The notes: generated by a model from the sequence alone, not told the origin. A DNA stretch of 64,000 nucleotides from Peribacillus asahii (GCF_003570725.1 NZ_QWVS01000013.1:40001-104000), one strand, 5' to 3'; positions 45,478 to 55,269 are shown, numbered from the stretch's first letter. Numbers and translations: made by a program.

Positions 45478-46572
45478 CTACTGGCTAGCCTGGCGTTTTC
45501 TTTTCCTTATACTTGCCATCATCAACAAAAACAAAGGGATAATTGTTTGTATCAATAGTGCGAATAGAGGAAAGGTCCCGACCAGATAACGTTCCAATCC
45601 CATTGTGTTAGGAAGTGACCAAAAGCTGAATTCTAATATCAGAATCCCTATCGGCCATACAATAGGTCGATAATTCGAAAGATTCAACCATTGCGCGGTA
45701 CTTAAAGCAGCCGCATAATAAAACACAGACAATTTGATAAACGCCCCTACGATCCAAACAGCCATAATGAAGGACTCCAAATGTTCAAAAAAGTCGGCGA
45801 GACTGATGTATCGAGCTACACTCATCAGTGGATAAACCTTAAAGGATGTCGCTGGCCCTAGCACAAAAAGAACGATAAGATTGATTAAAACTAACGTCAT
45901 CGTCACAACAAAAACAGTCATCATTCCGTATTTCATCCCTTTTTTCTGATCCGCTAAAAAAGGCAGAAGAAAAGATATAAGAAAAAATTCTGTGAACCAT
46001 CCACCAGGCACAATTCCACCCTTAATTGGAGGCATCACCCCATTTCCCAATATCGGGAATATATTTTTCCATTCAAAATCAGGGCCCAAAAAGATGCTAA
46101 AGAAAAAGATAGCCAATATAAAAATGGGGAAAAACACTTGGGCAGCTCTCCCCAATACTTCTAAACCTCCGTATACGGTTAAAGCACAGAGAAATATTAT
46201 TGATCCCATAATCACACTAATTGGAGTATTGACCAGAAAAGAATCGACAACAAATTCCGCGTATTCTCTAACGATGAGTCCCGCGACCTGGATGTAAAAA
46301 AAACAGAATAGAAAACCGAGAATTTTTCCAGCGAATCGCCCCATAATGTGTTCACTAAATTGAATGACTGTTTCTTTCGGATAATGTTTGTGCAGTTTAT
46401 ATGCGATATACACTGTCGCATATCCGAGGAAGGATGCCAAAATGGGCGATAGCCATAAATCGGTTTTGGCATATTTCGCTGTAATACTTGGAACCCCGAG
46501 AATAGCGGTAGCCACAATCGCAGGATACATCATGATGGCCATTTGCAGGGATGAAATTTTGCCTTTCTCCAT
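45478..46572 (-). CDS. Spore germinant-receptor permease subunit GerB, copy 1 (proximal)
   Basis: A 364-residue B subunit. The reading frame is open to 46650, but the ATG at 46572 has AAAGGAG seven bases upstream and reproduces the MEKGKISS start of the other copies; an adjacent ATG at 46575 is possible. About 10 membrane helices, including GGWFTEFFLISFLLPFLADQKKG near 190-212. It follows the small D-like gene by 55 bases, so it is the B subunit in the classical A-C-B order. Confidence 0.93.
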   Translation of the reverse strand: MEKGKISSLQMAIMMYPAIVATAILGVPSITAKYAKTDLWLSPILASFLGYATVYIAYKLHKHYPKETVIQFSEHIMGRFAGKILGFLFCFFYIQVAGLIVREYAEFVVDSFLVNTPISVIMGSIIFLCALTVYGGLEVLGRAAQVFFPIFILAIFFFSIFLGPDFEWKNIFPILGNGVMPPIKGGIVPGGWFTEFFLISFLLPFLADQKKGMKYGMMTVFVVTMTLVLINLIVLFVLGPATSFKVYPLMSVARYISLADFFEHLESFIMAVWIVGAFIKLSVFYYAAALSTAQWLNLSNYRPIVWPIGILILEFSFWSLPNTMGLERYLVGTFPLFALLIQTIIPLFLLMMASIRKRKRQASQ

Positions 46573-46627
46573 CATTTTTCTCCTTTCTATGATCATATGG
46601 AAAAACAAAATCGCGCCCCTTAGACAT

Positions 46628-46849
46628 TTATTTTTCCATAAACCGTCCAAACGGCCTGAAAAGACTTTGAATCCATGCAGTGGGACCTCCCATATGTGGG
46701 AGATCGAACATGGACAGCACTAAGCCGATGAAGAGCAGAGTAAAAAAAGCCATCTTGTCCTTTTTTGGGTTTTGTTTCATTTTCGGCCATTCATATAAAA
46801 TGATCAAAGCCACGATTACCATAACACTAAAAAAAGCTCCCCATCTCAC
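46628..46849 (-). CDS. Small two-helix membrane protein, germinant-receptor D-like subunit
   Basis: A 73-residue protein with two predicted helices (about 3-20 and 33-50) separated by a basic loop (KMKQNPKKDK). Small D subunits of this size and layout occur inside ger operons of Bacilli, where they modulate receptor activity. The start is a GTG that overlaps the gerC stop by four bases (GTGA), with GAGGTG upstream, so it is translationally coupled. Confidence 0.75.
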   Translation of the reverse strand: MRWGAFFSVMVIVALIILYEWPKMKQNPKKDKMAFFTLLFIGLVLSMFDLPHMGGPTAWIQSLFRPFGRFMEK

Positions 46850-48036
46850 TGCTTCTTCACCTCTTTCTCAGGCAATCCCCCCGGTTTATTTATATAGCCC
46901 TGTCTGCGAATATGGGCCTCAACGTTGACTTCTACTTCCACCTTCGGGAATACCTCGTCCCAGCGATTTTCAACTTTTTTCCACTCTTTAGGGTATTTTC
47001 GATAGAATTCTTTACTGAATTTTATAATGTCCGCTTTCATCTTATGCTGCGCTTGCTGAATAGCTAGCTCGATACGGTCTTTAATATCTTCTTGATACGC
47101 TTTTTCTACAGTCTGTATTGATTTTGGACTTGTAAGAGCCAAGTTTGTTCCATTTTGGACAACAGCCCCCTCTGTATCAACATTCACGAGCATTTTCCAT
47201 TTATCATTTCTTATTTGTGGAATCAGTTTGATGCGTGCCGACACTGGATTTAAAGATACTTCTCCTTTAACGCCTTCAGGTTTTAAGATAACTGTATAGG
47301 CTTCCATTTCATTTCTTAACCACAAGATTCCTCTTGTTGCCTTTTCTGACATCGTTCCAACCATTTTATCTTTTTTGAATACCGCTGTTCCGACAATGTA
47401 CGGAATTCCCTGTAATTTCTCTTCCCCTTTACCCGGTGGTAAAATTTTAATAAATGGAAATGCACCAGCCTGAGCTACACCTACTAACCCTTCCTGTACA
47501 TCCTGCATGGTAACCTGCATCCCGATATGTAAATCAGATAGTTCCCGAAGCACTTCCCCCGAATAGCGTTCTAGAGGAGGAAGTACTTCAAGGGCATCCT
47601 TCGGGTTCCCTTTGCTAACATACAGATAAGCTCTCTCTCTTGGCTGGGGATGGCGAAGTAAGAAATCCATATGCTCTTGTATTCCTTGCTTTGCTAATTT
47701 TTCACCGAATATAAATACTTTACATTGTCCCCAAAAAACTTTGCGCGGAATCTTGCTTTGTAGCTTGGAAAGCGCATCTGAAATATTGGATCCTCTTTGA
47801 GACCTCACCAATGTAGCAGCTCCTCCTCCTCCTTGACCGCTCCCTCCTTGACCTCCTCCGGTGCTTAATGCTTTAGGTATAAACACTTGGAGGGATAATT
47901 CAATTTGATTGTCATCCTTTATATCAATAGCTGCTGCTGTGACAATAGCCAAATCATTGACTTCCACCCGATCCCAACAGCCGCTTAAAAGAAGAATCAA
48001 TCCAAAAATACATAGTATATGGAGAATATTTTTCAC
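46846..48036 (-). CDS. Spore germinant-receptor lipoprotein subunit GerC
   Basis: A 396-residue Ger(x)C-family lipoprotein. The signal peptide ends in LLLSGCWDR (lipidated Cys near 20, CWD being typical). A Gly/Gln-rich insert (about 60-75) precedes the conserved KVFWGQCKVFIFGEKLAKQGI block and three-domain body. The subunit lies on the outer face of the spore inner membrane with A and B. GTG start overlaps the gerA stop by four bases, with GGGGGAG upstream. Confidence 0.94.
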   Translation of the reverse strand: MKNILHILCIFGLILLLSGCWDRVEVNDLAIVTAAAIDIKDDNQIELSLQVFIPKALSTGGGQGGSGQGGGGAATLVRSQRGSNISDALSKLQSKIPRKVFWGQCKVFIFGEKLAKQGIQEHMDFLLRHPQPRERAYLYVSKGNPKDALEVLPPLERYSGEVLRELSDLHIGMQVTMQDVQEGLVGVAQAGAFPFIKILPPGKGEEKLQGIPYIVGTAVFKKDKMVGTMSEKATRGILWLRNEMEAYTVILKPEGVKGEVSLNPVSARIKLIPQIRNDKWKMLVNVDTEGAVVQNGTNLALTSPKSIQTVEKAYQEDIKDRIELAIQQAQHKMKADIIKFSKEFYRKYPKEWKKVENRWDEVFPKVEVEVNVEAHIRRQGYINKPGGLPEKEVKKQ

Positions 48037-49616
48037 TGGGTGTCTCCCCCTTTTTTCGAACTTGGCGCCAGATCTGGAGACTGACGATATCGGTTAAACT
48101 CCCCTGTAAGATGCGGCCTTGTATCCATCTTCCACAGAGGCGATCTCCACAGCACATCCTTTAACTCACGTCCTTTTAGTGGTGCCAGTGGCTGTAAGTA
48201 AGGGACACCGAAGGAGCGCAAGCCGCATAAGTGAATGACTATGGAAATAATTCCCATCATAATACCGAGCAGTCCTAAAGTACCGGCAAGCAGCATGATA
48301 GGAAAACGCAGTATTCGGATAGCAATTCCAGCAATATAACGGGGAATCATAAAAGAAGAGATTCCCGTTATCGCCACCACAATAACCATTGGCGCGGAAA
48401 CCAATCCCGCTTGAACAGCAGCTTGACCAATTACTAGCGCTCCAACAATACTAACAGCAGAGCCAATCTGCTTTGGTAATCGAACCCCTGCCTCTCTCAG
48501 CGCTTCAAACATAATTTCCATAAGCAGCGCCTCTACTACGGCAGGAAATGGGACCGCATCCCGGGACGCTGATACACTCAGCAGCAGTGCCGTTGGTATC
48601 GCCTCCTGATGAAACGTCAAAATAGCGACATAAAAGGAAGGCAGCAAAAGCGAGATACTAAGAAAACTATAACGTAACCAACGGATAAGTGTGCCAACCA
48701 TAAAGCGTTGATAATAATCCTCATGTGATTGAAGCAAAGAAAATAAGGAAATTGGAGCAATTAAACTAAATGGTGTTCCTTCTACTAAAATGACCGCTCG
48801 TCCCTCTAATAAACTAGAACAGGCTGTATCGGGTCGTTCTGTTGATAGTATCTGAGGGAAAGGGGAATACGGGTTGTCCTCAATCATTTCCTCGATATAC
48901 TCGCTTTCTAAAATGCCGTCTATCTCAATCCGCTTCAATCGATTCGTTATTTCTTCAATCAATGTTGGATCTACAAGTCCATCAATATAAGCAATGGCAA
49001 CAGTCGTCTGCGTATAACTTCCGATTTTCATCGATTGTATTTTAAGAGCCGGACTTTTAATAATGCGTCGCAATTGAGACGTACTTACCTCTAAAGACTC
49101 ATTGAATCCCTCTCGCGGCCCTCTGATTCCTACCTCTGCTATAGGTTCTTCAATCCCGCGCTTTTCCCATTTGGCTAATCCTAAAGAAAAACCAGCACTC
49201 TCCCCTTCATAGAGAAGGATAGGATTTCCAGATGAAATGGATTCGATACACTCGGCAATTGTATGCATTCTTTTTACTTTAGAAATAGGCAGTTTATTTT
49301 CAAGAAATTCATTTAAGGGCTGGGTTTCGCTTGCTGTTTCCTTAATGAGCGGCGATAGAACGAACTCCTCCATCCCTTCGACGTTCGTAATCCCCTCTAT
49401 ATAAATAATCGTCGCTCTCTTTTTTCCAAAAAGTAAAAACGGACGGAAAACGACATCTGAACAACGATCATACACCATCCGAAACGCTTCCACATTGTGA
49501 TCGAAATGATTAGAAAGGAAATCCACCGGCTTAACATCCTGCCGTTCCTGTTCAGCTTGTATATCATTATTTTTTTGCTTTGGTTTCCTTAATAATTTAT
49601 TTATATTTCGAATCAA
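48033..49616 (-). CDS. Spore germinant-receptor subunit GerA
   Basis: A protein of about 527 residues of the GerAA family. A soluble N-terminal part has two domains (NHFDHNVEAFRMVYDRCSDV and GKRATIIYIEGI; EPIAEVGIRGPREGFNESL), and the C-terminal part has four to five membrane helices (SASRDAVPFPAVVEALLMEIMFE...). With B and C it forms the ion-conducting nutrient receptor. I favour the TTG at 49616, after GGGGG seven bases upstream; the ATG at 49700 has AGGAAA at a poorer distance and would add 28 basic residues not seen in relatives. First gene of the ger operon. No clear SigG promoter was found. Confidence 0.9.
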   Translation of the reverse strand: MIRNINKLLRKPKQKNNDIQAEQERQDVKPVDFLSNHFDHNVEAFRMVYDRCSDVVFRPFLLFGKKRATIIYIEGITNVEGMEEFVLSPLIKETASETQPLNEFLENKLPISKVKRMHTIAECIESISSGNPILLYEGESAGFSLGLAKWEKRGIEEPIAEVGIRGPREGFNESLEVSTSQLRRIIKSPALKIQSMKIGSYTQTTVAIAYIDGLVDPTLIEEITNRLKRIEIDGILESEYIEEMIEDNPYSPFPQILSTERPDTACSSLLEGRAVILVEGTPFSLIAPISLFSLLQSHEDYYQRFMVGTLIRWLRYSFLSISLLLPSFYVAILTFHQEAIPTALLLSVSASRDAVPFPAVVEALLMEIMFEALREAGVRLPKQIGSAVSIVGALVIGQAAVQAGLVSAPMVIVVAITGISSFMIPRYIAGIAIRILRFPIMLLAGTLGLLGIMMGIISIVIHLCGLRSFGVPYLQPLAPLKGRELKDVLWRSPLWKMDTRPHLTGEFNRYRQSPDLAPSSKKGGDTQ

Positions 49617-49759
49617 GTTGCTTCCCCCATTTTTTTTGCAGGTAGCTATAAGCTCTCTTTTTCTATAGTTCTTCATTAAGGGTAATTTATACAAAAGCAT
49701 TAAGAAATTTCCTAATTCTCTACTGTGCTAGTGATTTTCTTCAAGGCGATTAGAGTGAA

Positions 49760-49790
49760 TGAGAAAAGGCTCAGTCATAAGACTGAGCCT
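49760..49790 (-). terminator. Terminator after the que operon
   Basis: AGGCTCAGTC and GACTGAGCCT pair perfectly around ATAA, followed by TTTTC on the minus strand. It isolates the que operon from gerA. Confidence 0.88.
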
Positions 49791-49800
49791 CTCCACTATA

Positions 49801-50340
49801 TTAACTAACGACAGTTTTCTTCTCTAAACGAACATGCACCTGATTCAAGATGAATGCACCAATCATTTGAACAATTGTTTTGACAATAATTTGCCCTACA
49901 ATAGCAGCAGGTACAGCTTCCCAAGGTAAAATGTTGGCACCAAATGGGCTTAAACCAATCACAACGAAAATTACCGAATCGAGAAACCCGCCAACAATTC
50001 CGCTATAGAATACGCGCCAACTCATTGGTAACTTCAAACGCGAGTAAATTTCTGTATCCGCAGATTCCGCAACAATAAATGAAAGCGCGGAGGCTGCAAC
50101 AATTAATAATGTATCCCCTAATGTAAACGATACAGCTGCTGATAAAATGAGCGCTGTCACAATGAATCCATATGTCTTCGCTCGACCATATTTATTTTGG
50201 ACAAGATCCCGAAAGATAAAGGTTGCTCCAATCAAAAGCGTTCCCATCGGTACGATAAATACACCAAATTGGAGCGGTGCAAAAGCCGCTGTGACCACGT
50301 TCGCAGCCACGATTGATAGTAAATAAAATAATATTCTCAT
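49801..50340 (-). CDS. Queuosine precursor transporter (YhhQ/VUT family)
   Basis: A 179-residue membrane protein with about six helices. PMGTLLIGATFIFRDLVQNKYGRAKTYG (about 32-59) is the family signature, and ESADTEIYSRLK follows later. It imports preQ0, preQ1 or a similar base. The ATG at 50340 has GAGGAG nine bases upstream. It is the last gene of queC-queD-queE-transporter, so the cell can both make and scavenge 7-deazaguanines under one preQ1 switch. Confidence 0.9.
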   Translation of the reverse strand: MRILFYLLSIVAANVVTAAFAPLQFGVFIVPMGTLLIGATFIFRDLVQNKYGRAKTYGFIVTALILSAAVSFTLGDTLLIVAASALSFIVAESADTEIYSRLKLPMSWRVFYSGIVGGFLDSVIFVVIGLSPFGANILPWEAVPAAIVGQIIVKTIVQMIGAFILNQVHVRLEKKTVVS

Positions 50341-50344
50341 ATCT

Positions 50345-51067
50345 TTATACTCCTCGTTTATTGCCCCAAACATACGTATGCAACTGCGGGAGCACCTTCA
50401 CATTTGTAACATCCTGATCCTGTACAACTTTATCAATTAACCACTCATATTTTTGTAGAAGTCTACTAATCAATTTAGAATCGTCCGTCGTCGTACTATC
50501 ATCATTTCCAACCTGAAAAAAGAACGGAATGTCCGGATAGCGATGATGGATCGCTTTTCCATACTCATAATCTTCATCATTAAAAATCACAACCTTAAGC
50601 GAAACATGATGTTGATTATTTTGCAACTTAGTGAAGATTTCATCAAGTATCCCGAAATCTGTTTTCATTCCCGAGCTAGGCGGCTTAGGAGAAATCGTCA
50701 GCTCATTGATTTCATAAAACCAATCCTGCCATCTGCTCCCCTGTGTTTCCACGCCCATTTTTATCCCCTGCTCTTTTAAGAGTGCAACTAAACTATCTAG
50801 ATTTTTCAGTAATGCTGGATTTCCACCCGAAATTGTAACAAAAGAAAAACCATCTCCACCGATTCTTTTCAGCTCAGCCCAAATTTCTTCCGCAGTCAGT
50901 TGAGTAATATACTCTTTTCCACTTCCATCCCATGTAAAAGCTGAATCACACCAGGAACAAGAATAATCACAGCCAGCTGTACGCACAAACATCGTTTTTT
51001 GTCCAATCATAGAACCTTCCCCTTGTATGGTAGGTCCAAAAATCTCCATAACGGGAATTTTACTCAT
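50345..51067 (-). CDS. queE: 7-carboxy-7-deazaguanine synthase
   Basis: A 240-residue radical-SAM enzyme that contracts 6-carboxytetrahydropterin to 7-carboxy-7-deazaguanine. FGPTIQGEGSMIG near the N-terminus and the cluster motif CDYSCSWCDSAF (CxxxCxxC, about 31-42) are diagnostic. The ATG at 51067 overlaps the queD stop by eight bases and is preceded by GGATGGAAG. All key cysteines are present. Confidence 0.95.
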   Translation of the reverse strand: MSKIPVMEIFGPTIQGEGSMIGQKTMFVRTAGCDYSCSWCDSAFTWDGSGKEYITQLTAEEIWAELKRIGGDGFSFVTISGGNPALLKNLDSLVALLKEQGIKMGVETQGSRWQDWFYEINELTISPKPPSSGMKTDFGILDEIFTKLQNNQHHVSLKVVIFNDEDYEYGKAIHHRYPDIPFFFQVGNDDSTTTDDSKLISRLLQKYEWLIDKVVQDQDVTNVKVLPQLHTYVWGNKRGV

Positions 51068-51533
51068 CTTCCATCCACTCCCGTCTTGCTTCCGCATAGC
51101 TCGTTGGCGTTTCAAACAGGCGAACAAATTCTACCCGAGCTCCTTTATATTGAGGCCCTTCACGCAGCGCATCCGCCATTTTTTCATATATCCAAACAAC
51201 CATATTCTCTGCCGTTGTATTCATCAATGGCAGCGTTTCATTTAAATAGCGGTGATCTAAATAAATTTCAATTTTATCTTTCCATATCTGTTTAATATCA
51301 CCGAAATCTATCATCAAACCGCGGTCATCGGTAAATCCGCTTAAGCCAAAGACAACTCGATACGTATGACCATGCAAGTTTTTACATTTTCCTTCATAAC
51401 AATGCAGATGATGAGCAGCATCAAATGTAAATTCCTTACTTACAAGAACACGCTTCTTATGATAGTTTAATTGATTTCTCTGTATATCTTGATCTAGTTT
51501 CTGGAGCTTATCAACAATTCGAAATCCATACAT
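51060..51533 (-). CDS. queD: 6-carboxy-5,6,7,8-tetrahydropterin synthase
   Basis: A 157-residue zinc enzyme of the PTPS fold. FDAAHHLHCYEGKCKNLHGHTY supplies the zinc histidines and the catalytic Cys, and RGLMIDFGDIK is also typical. It uses dihydroneopterin triphosphate. The N-terminus has about 25 extra residues before the core strand. It lies four bases downstream of queC. Confidence 0.96.
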   Translation of the reverse strand: MYGFRIVDKLQKLDQDIQRNQLNYHKKRVLVSKEFTFDAAHHLHCYEGKCKNLHGHTYRVVFGLSGFTDDRGLMIDFGDIKQIWKDKIEIYLDHRYLNETLPLMNTTAENMVVWIYEKMADALREGPQYKGARVEFVRLFETPTSYAEARREWMEDE

Positions 51534-51537
51534 GCCT

Positions 51538-52197
51538 TTAAGACTCCTTCCGCTTACTTAAATAATCTACAAGGCCCTTTTGTCTAAGCTTACACGCTGG
51601 GCACTCCCCACATCCATCCGCAATGATTCCGTTATAACACGTTAATGTTTTTTCACGGACAAATTCAAATGCGCCTAACCGATCGGCAAGCTCCCACGTT
51701 TCTTCTTTATTCAACCACATTAACGGTGTATCAATGACAAACGAATCGTCCATCGATAAATTCAATGTCACATTTAACGATTTAATAAACACATCGCGAC
51801 AATCTGGATAGCCGCTGAAATCTGTTTCACATACACCAGTGACAATATGTTTTGCACCGATTTGGCTCGCAATCACACCGGCAAACGAAAGAAATAATAA
51901 ATTACGTCCTGGCACAAACGTCGAAGGTAATTCACCATCTTCGCCATCCTTTACCTCAATATCATTACGAGTCAACGCATTTGGAGCAAGTTGATTTAAC
52001 AAAGACATATCTAAAATATGATGCTTGATACCAAGCTCATTTGCAATATTTTGTGCACACTCAATTTCCAGTCGATGACGCTGATTATAATCAAATGTGA
52101 CCGCCTCAACTTCAGCAAATCTTTCTAATGCCCAGAACAAACATGTCGTACTATCCTGACCACCACTAAATACAACCACTGCTTTTTCCTTTTTCAT
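51538..52197 (-). CDS. queC: 7-cyano-7-deazaguanine (preQ0) synthase
   Basis: A 219-residue ATP-dependent ligase. [13 protein letters not shown] (8-20) is the PP-loop, and the C-terminal [19 protein letters not shown] (about 188-206) holds the four zinc cysteines. It converts 7-carboxy-7-deazaguanine to preQ0. First gene of the operon, directly after the preQ1 riboswitch, with AAAGGAG upstream. Confidence 0.97.
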   Translation of the reverse strand: MKKEKAVVVFSGGQDSTTCLFWALERFAEVEAVTFDYNQRHRLEIECAQNIANELGIKHHILDMSLLNQLAPNALTRNDIEVKDGEDGELPSTFVPGRNLLFLSFAGVIASQIGAKHIVTGVCETDFSGYPDCRDVFIKSLNVTLNLSMDDSFVIDTPLMWLNKEETWELADRLGAFEFVREKTLTCYNGIIADGCGECPACKLRQKGLVDYLSKRKES

Positions 52198-52219
52198 TCC
52201 TGAAAAACTCCTTTATAAC

Positions 52220-52252
52220 GAAAAAACAGCACCCTAAGACAGAGTACTGTTT
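52220..52252 (-). terminator. Terminator of the preQ1 riboswitch
   Basis: ACAGTACTC and GGGTGCTGT pair (with G-T pairs) around TGTCTTA on the minus strand and are followed by six T. It lies between aptamer and queC. Confidence 0.85.
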
Positions 52253-52256
52253 CTTC

Positions 52257-52288
52257 TTAGTTTTTTAAAGAGGGTAGCTAGAACCTCT
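52257..52288 (-). promoter_or_regulatory. Class I preQ1 riboswitch
   Basis: On the minus strand AGAGGTTCTAGCTA, then CCCTCTTTAAAAAACTAA, reproduces the small H-type pseudoknot aptamer: stem AGAGG/CCTCT, conserved loop and the A-rich tail. It should shut off queCDE and the transporter when preQ1 is abundant. Confidence 0.95.
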
Positions 52289-52358
52289 TCTGCACATTGG
52301 CAGATTATTTAATTCCTCACTTATAGTATAGCGAAACTGCAAGTAATGCAAGCGTTTT

Positions 52359-53438
52359 TTATCCTTGAGATAGCACCCTTTTTGCCTCTTCTTGAAGAGC
52401 TTCTAATCGTTTCTTATCTTCCACTCGCTGCAGCGACTGCTCTTCTTTTACTCTCTTATACTCTACAATTCCTTTTTCGATTGTCGTCCACATCGTCTCA
52501 ATCGTTTCCATTTTTATGCTGGAGCTGCCTGTTCGCTGAGCAATTTCAACACTTTGATTCATAATATCTGAAGTTACTTCCGTTAACATTTGATTCGCTC
52601 TTTCTTCAAAAGCATTTAATGAATCAGAATGTAATTTTTGACGCTTCGCATACACCGTATTAATAATCCCCATTTTAAAAATCGGAATTACCGTTACAAA
52701 GTTACTATTGATTTTCGCCATTAAATCATTATTTCCGCGCTGCATCGTCTTAATTTGTGGTGCAGCAACAACAGCAACCATTCTTGCTTTCTCTAAATCA
52801 TCAATCTTCCGTTCTAATAATTCTTGAACTGTTCGTAATCCTTCTAATTCAATGCGCGCTAATTGATCTCCTGACTGAACACGTTCTTCATACCTTGGAA
52901 TCAATGTATCTCTTACCTCTTCCAGCTTCATTTCAGCTGCTACGACATATTTCTCTAATTCAAAGTAGTATTGAATATCTTCTTCATATAGTCCTTCTAA
53001 GTCATTATTTGCACGCTTTAGTTCGTCTTCCATAATCGCAAATTGGGCATTAATTTTATCTAGTTCACCGCCTAACGTTTGATATTTTTTAAACACATCT
53101 TCAATTGTCTTTTTCGCACGCTTGAATAATTTATCAAGAAACCCAGGCTCTTTCATAATTTCATTTCGATCAAAGCGCTTCATTAATTTTTCTAATTGAT
53201 TGAGTAAGTCGCTCGATTTCTCAATATTTGTTACCGTCATCGAATGTAAGATTCGATCTGCAAAACGAGATAAACTGTCAGCTGGTTCTTTTCCAAGCGT
53301 TAATAATTGATGCTGATCTTTAATATCGAGCGATTGAACTAACTGCAACACTTGTGGTTCTTGGCGTAATTGAGCACGTAATTGCTGTGCTGTATTTGGA
53401 TTTAACTCTTGTTTTTGAAGTTCTAAATCAGCTGTCAT
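52359..53438 (-). CDS. telA: Toxic anion resistance protein TelA (YceH type)
   Basis: A 359-residue, largely alpha-helical cytosolic protein. The core KRFDRNEIMKEPGFLDKLFKRAKKTIEDVFKKYQ and the later NFVTVIPIFKMGIINTVYAKRQKLHSDSL are the TelA signature. TelA proteins belong to the tellurite/Ter-type stress module; the mechanism is unclear. It follows YceG by 18 bases, matching the yceG-yceH pair of B. subtilis. Confidence 0.93.
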   Translation of the reverse strand: MTADLELQKQELNPNTAQQLRAQLRQEPQVLQLVQSLDIKDQHQLLTLGKEPADSLSRFADRILHSMTVTNIEKSSDLLNQLEKLMKRFDRNEIMKEPGFLDKLFKRAKKTIEDVFKKYQTLGGELDKINAQFAIMEDELKRANNDLEGLYEEDIQYYFELEKYVVAAEMKLEEVRDTLIPRYEERVQSGDQLARIELEGLRTVQELLERKIDDLEKARMVAVVAAPQIKTMQRGNNDLMAKINSNFVTVIPIFKMGIINTVYAKRQKLHSDSLNAFEERANQMLTEVTSDIMNQSVEIAQRTGSSSIKMETIETMWTTIEKGIVEYKRVKEEQSLQRVEDKKRLEALQEEAKRVLSQG

Positions 53439-53456
53439 AGTATCCCACTCCTATAC

Positions 53457-55073
53457 TTAAAATATTTTTTTAATAATCTTCTTAATAATCGATTCTTCTT
53501 TTTCTTGAAACTCCTGTTGAAATTCCACTTCTTCTAACCAATGAACATCATAAAATGACGGATTAATAAACTGTTCAATATCGTTATGTCCGGCTGGATT
53601 ATACCAAATTACATCACAGCCAAATTCATTTAAAAACAAAAGAAGAGCAGCATCTTCCCTAGAAGGCTTTCCATTCTTCTCCATATTATAAAGAACCAGA
53701 CGAGGAATTTCTTGAGCATAATCAAACTTTTGCAGCAATTGGAGAACTACTTCCGGCATCATATTAGCCTGTTTAAATAGAAATAATTGAAGATCATAAT
53801 CAGATTCTCCTGCTATTTTATTTAATTTAGGATGTTCGCAATACGCTTTAATCGTATGAGCAATTGCATTTTGAAGTCCATTCGGCAAATGTTTATAGCG
53901 CCACCAATTGCTATTGACCATCTTTTCTGGGGAAAGCACCCCTTGTTCTAAAGACTTTTGATAATGAAAATGATAATTTGCTTTTGTCGCTTGAGAAAAA
54001 GGAAACTCGCGAATGCACAAAGCTAATGAATCATCGATAAGCTCCCTCATATGTTCCCAATATTGTTTCCGATCTTTCGAGACCCCTTGAATTTTTGCAA
54101 AAATCACAGGAATATGTACCCGATTACTTTCTAGCTTAAATTCTGGACGAATCATCGCCTTTTCCCTCGCATAAATAAACACATCATCATATGTCATACG
54201 TAAAGTAATGGAGGAAGGGATATAATCTCTAAATTGCCATGGCTTATAAATGCCCGATCCATGATCATGCATCATAATTTCTAGTTGTTTATTAGCTCGA
54301 TAAGCAACTGTTGTTTGACGCTCTCTTTGATGGGTCGGGAAGGGCTCTAACTTTGCTGTATGACGATATTGATAAGGAATAGAGATTGTATTATTTGAAT
54401 CGATTTCCGCAAATAGATCCTTCCCTTCAGGATGAAACAGTAGCACATCACACCCAAACTCCATCAATAACATAAGGAAATACTTTTGACTGTCATTCAT
54501 GTCACCATACCAAACTACTTTCGGGAAGTCCTCACCTATCGTGATAGTTTCGGCCCACTTTGCCCAATGGTTTTTTAACCATTTCACCACATCAATAAGA
54601 AAGCGCCTAAATTCTTGCGTTAATAGGCCCGCAGAATGGTGCTGCTGAAAATGCTCTATCACTTTCATAACAGATAATTGAATATGCCGACTAAGTGATG
54701 GGTCATGGTGCTTTGGGATTAATTGCTTCCCATACATAAAAGCGATTAACCGATTAATAGAAAGGCCTTTCGGTTCTTGCTGATGCACGTCCAATATGTC
54801 TTGAATCGATTTCATCATCTGATTATCAATCGTCTTATCCAACTCCTCACTTAACACATGAACGGAGGAACTCTCTTGGTTCATCTCGAATAAGGCATTA
54901 TAATACTCATCTTGATCCAGAGGTGTACCTAATACACGAATGCCCACTCGTTGAAACCCATAAGTTGAATCATTAATTAAATAGGAAGGCCTTTCTTTCA
55001 CCGAAGCGAAAAATAATTTTAACCAATCCTCTGTCGATGTAGATAATACAGGTTCAATGTTTATATAATTCAC
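53457..55073 (-). CDS. yceG: YceG family protein (Ter-associated biosynthetic module)
   Basis: A 538-residue cytosolic protein that looks like two homologous halves: each half carries a VLGTP/DVIWYNPAGHNDIE-like segment (FGCDVLLFHPEGKD near 232 and FGCDVIWYNPAGHND near 495). This is the PF14266-type component always found near TelA. Enzymatic function is not established; a role in making a small molecule has been proposed for the family. I prefer GTG 55073 with AAGGAG eight bases upstream. The terD-like genes of the complete locus are not next to it. Confidence 0.88.
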   Translation of the reverse strand: MNYINIEPVLSTSTEDWLKLFFASVKERPSYLINDSTYGFQRVGIRVLGTPLDQDEYYNALFEMNQESSSVHVLSEELDKTIDNQMMKSIQDILDVHQQEPKGLSINRLIAFMYGKQLIPKHHDPSLSRHIQLSVMKVIEHFQQHHSAGLLTQEFRRFLIDVVKWLKNHWAKWAETITIGEDFPKVVWYGDMNDSQKYFLMLLMEFGCDVLLFHPEGKDLFAEIDSNNTISIPYQYRHTAKLEPFPTHQRERQTTVAYRANKQLEIMMHDHGSGIYKPWQFRDYIPSSITLRMTYDDVFIYAREKAMIRPEFKLESNRVHIPVIFAKIQGVSKDRKQYWEHMRELIDDSLALCIREFPFSQATKANYHFHYQKSLEQGVLSPEKMVNSNWWRYKHLPNGLQNAIAHTIKAYCEHPKLNKIAGESDYDLQLFLFKQANMMPEVVLQLLQKFDYAQEIPRLVLYNMEKNGKPSREDAALLLFLNEFGCDVIWYNPAGHNDIEQFINPSFYDVHWLEEVEFQQEFQEKEESIIKKIIKKIF

Positions 55074-55269
55074 CGTAGCCACTCCTTCCCTCAAGATCTC
55101 CGGCTTTTTCTCTTATTTCTATTATATACGTATTCATTAATACTTGCTTAATTTTAAGGAATAGCTAATCCAAAAATCAACAATGTTATTTAACAGAACT
55201 GAAATAAAAGCAGAATATTTGTGGAACTTTAACAGATGAATGTTATTTAAAGTAGAAAGGGATGTTTTT

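Noticed and set aside
49616-49760. A SigG promoter for the ger operon
   Set aside because: I expected one but could not place -35 and -10 elements with the right spacing, so none is reported.
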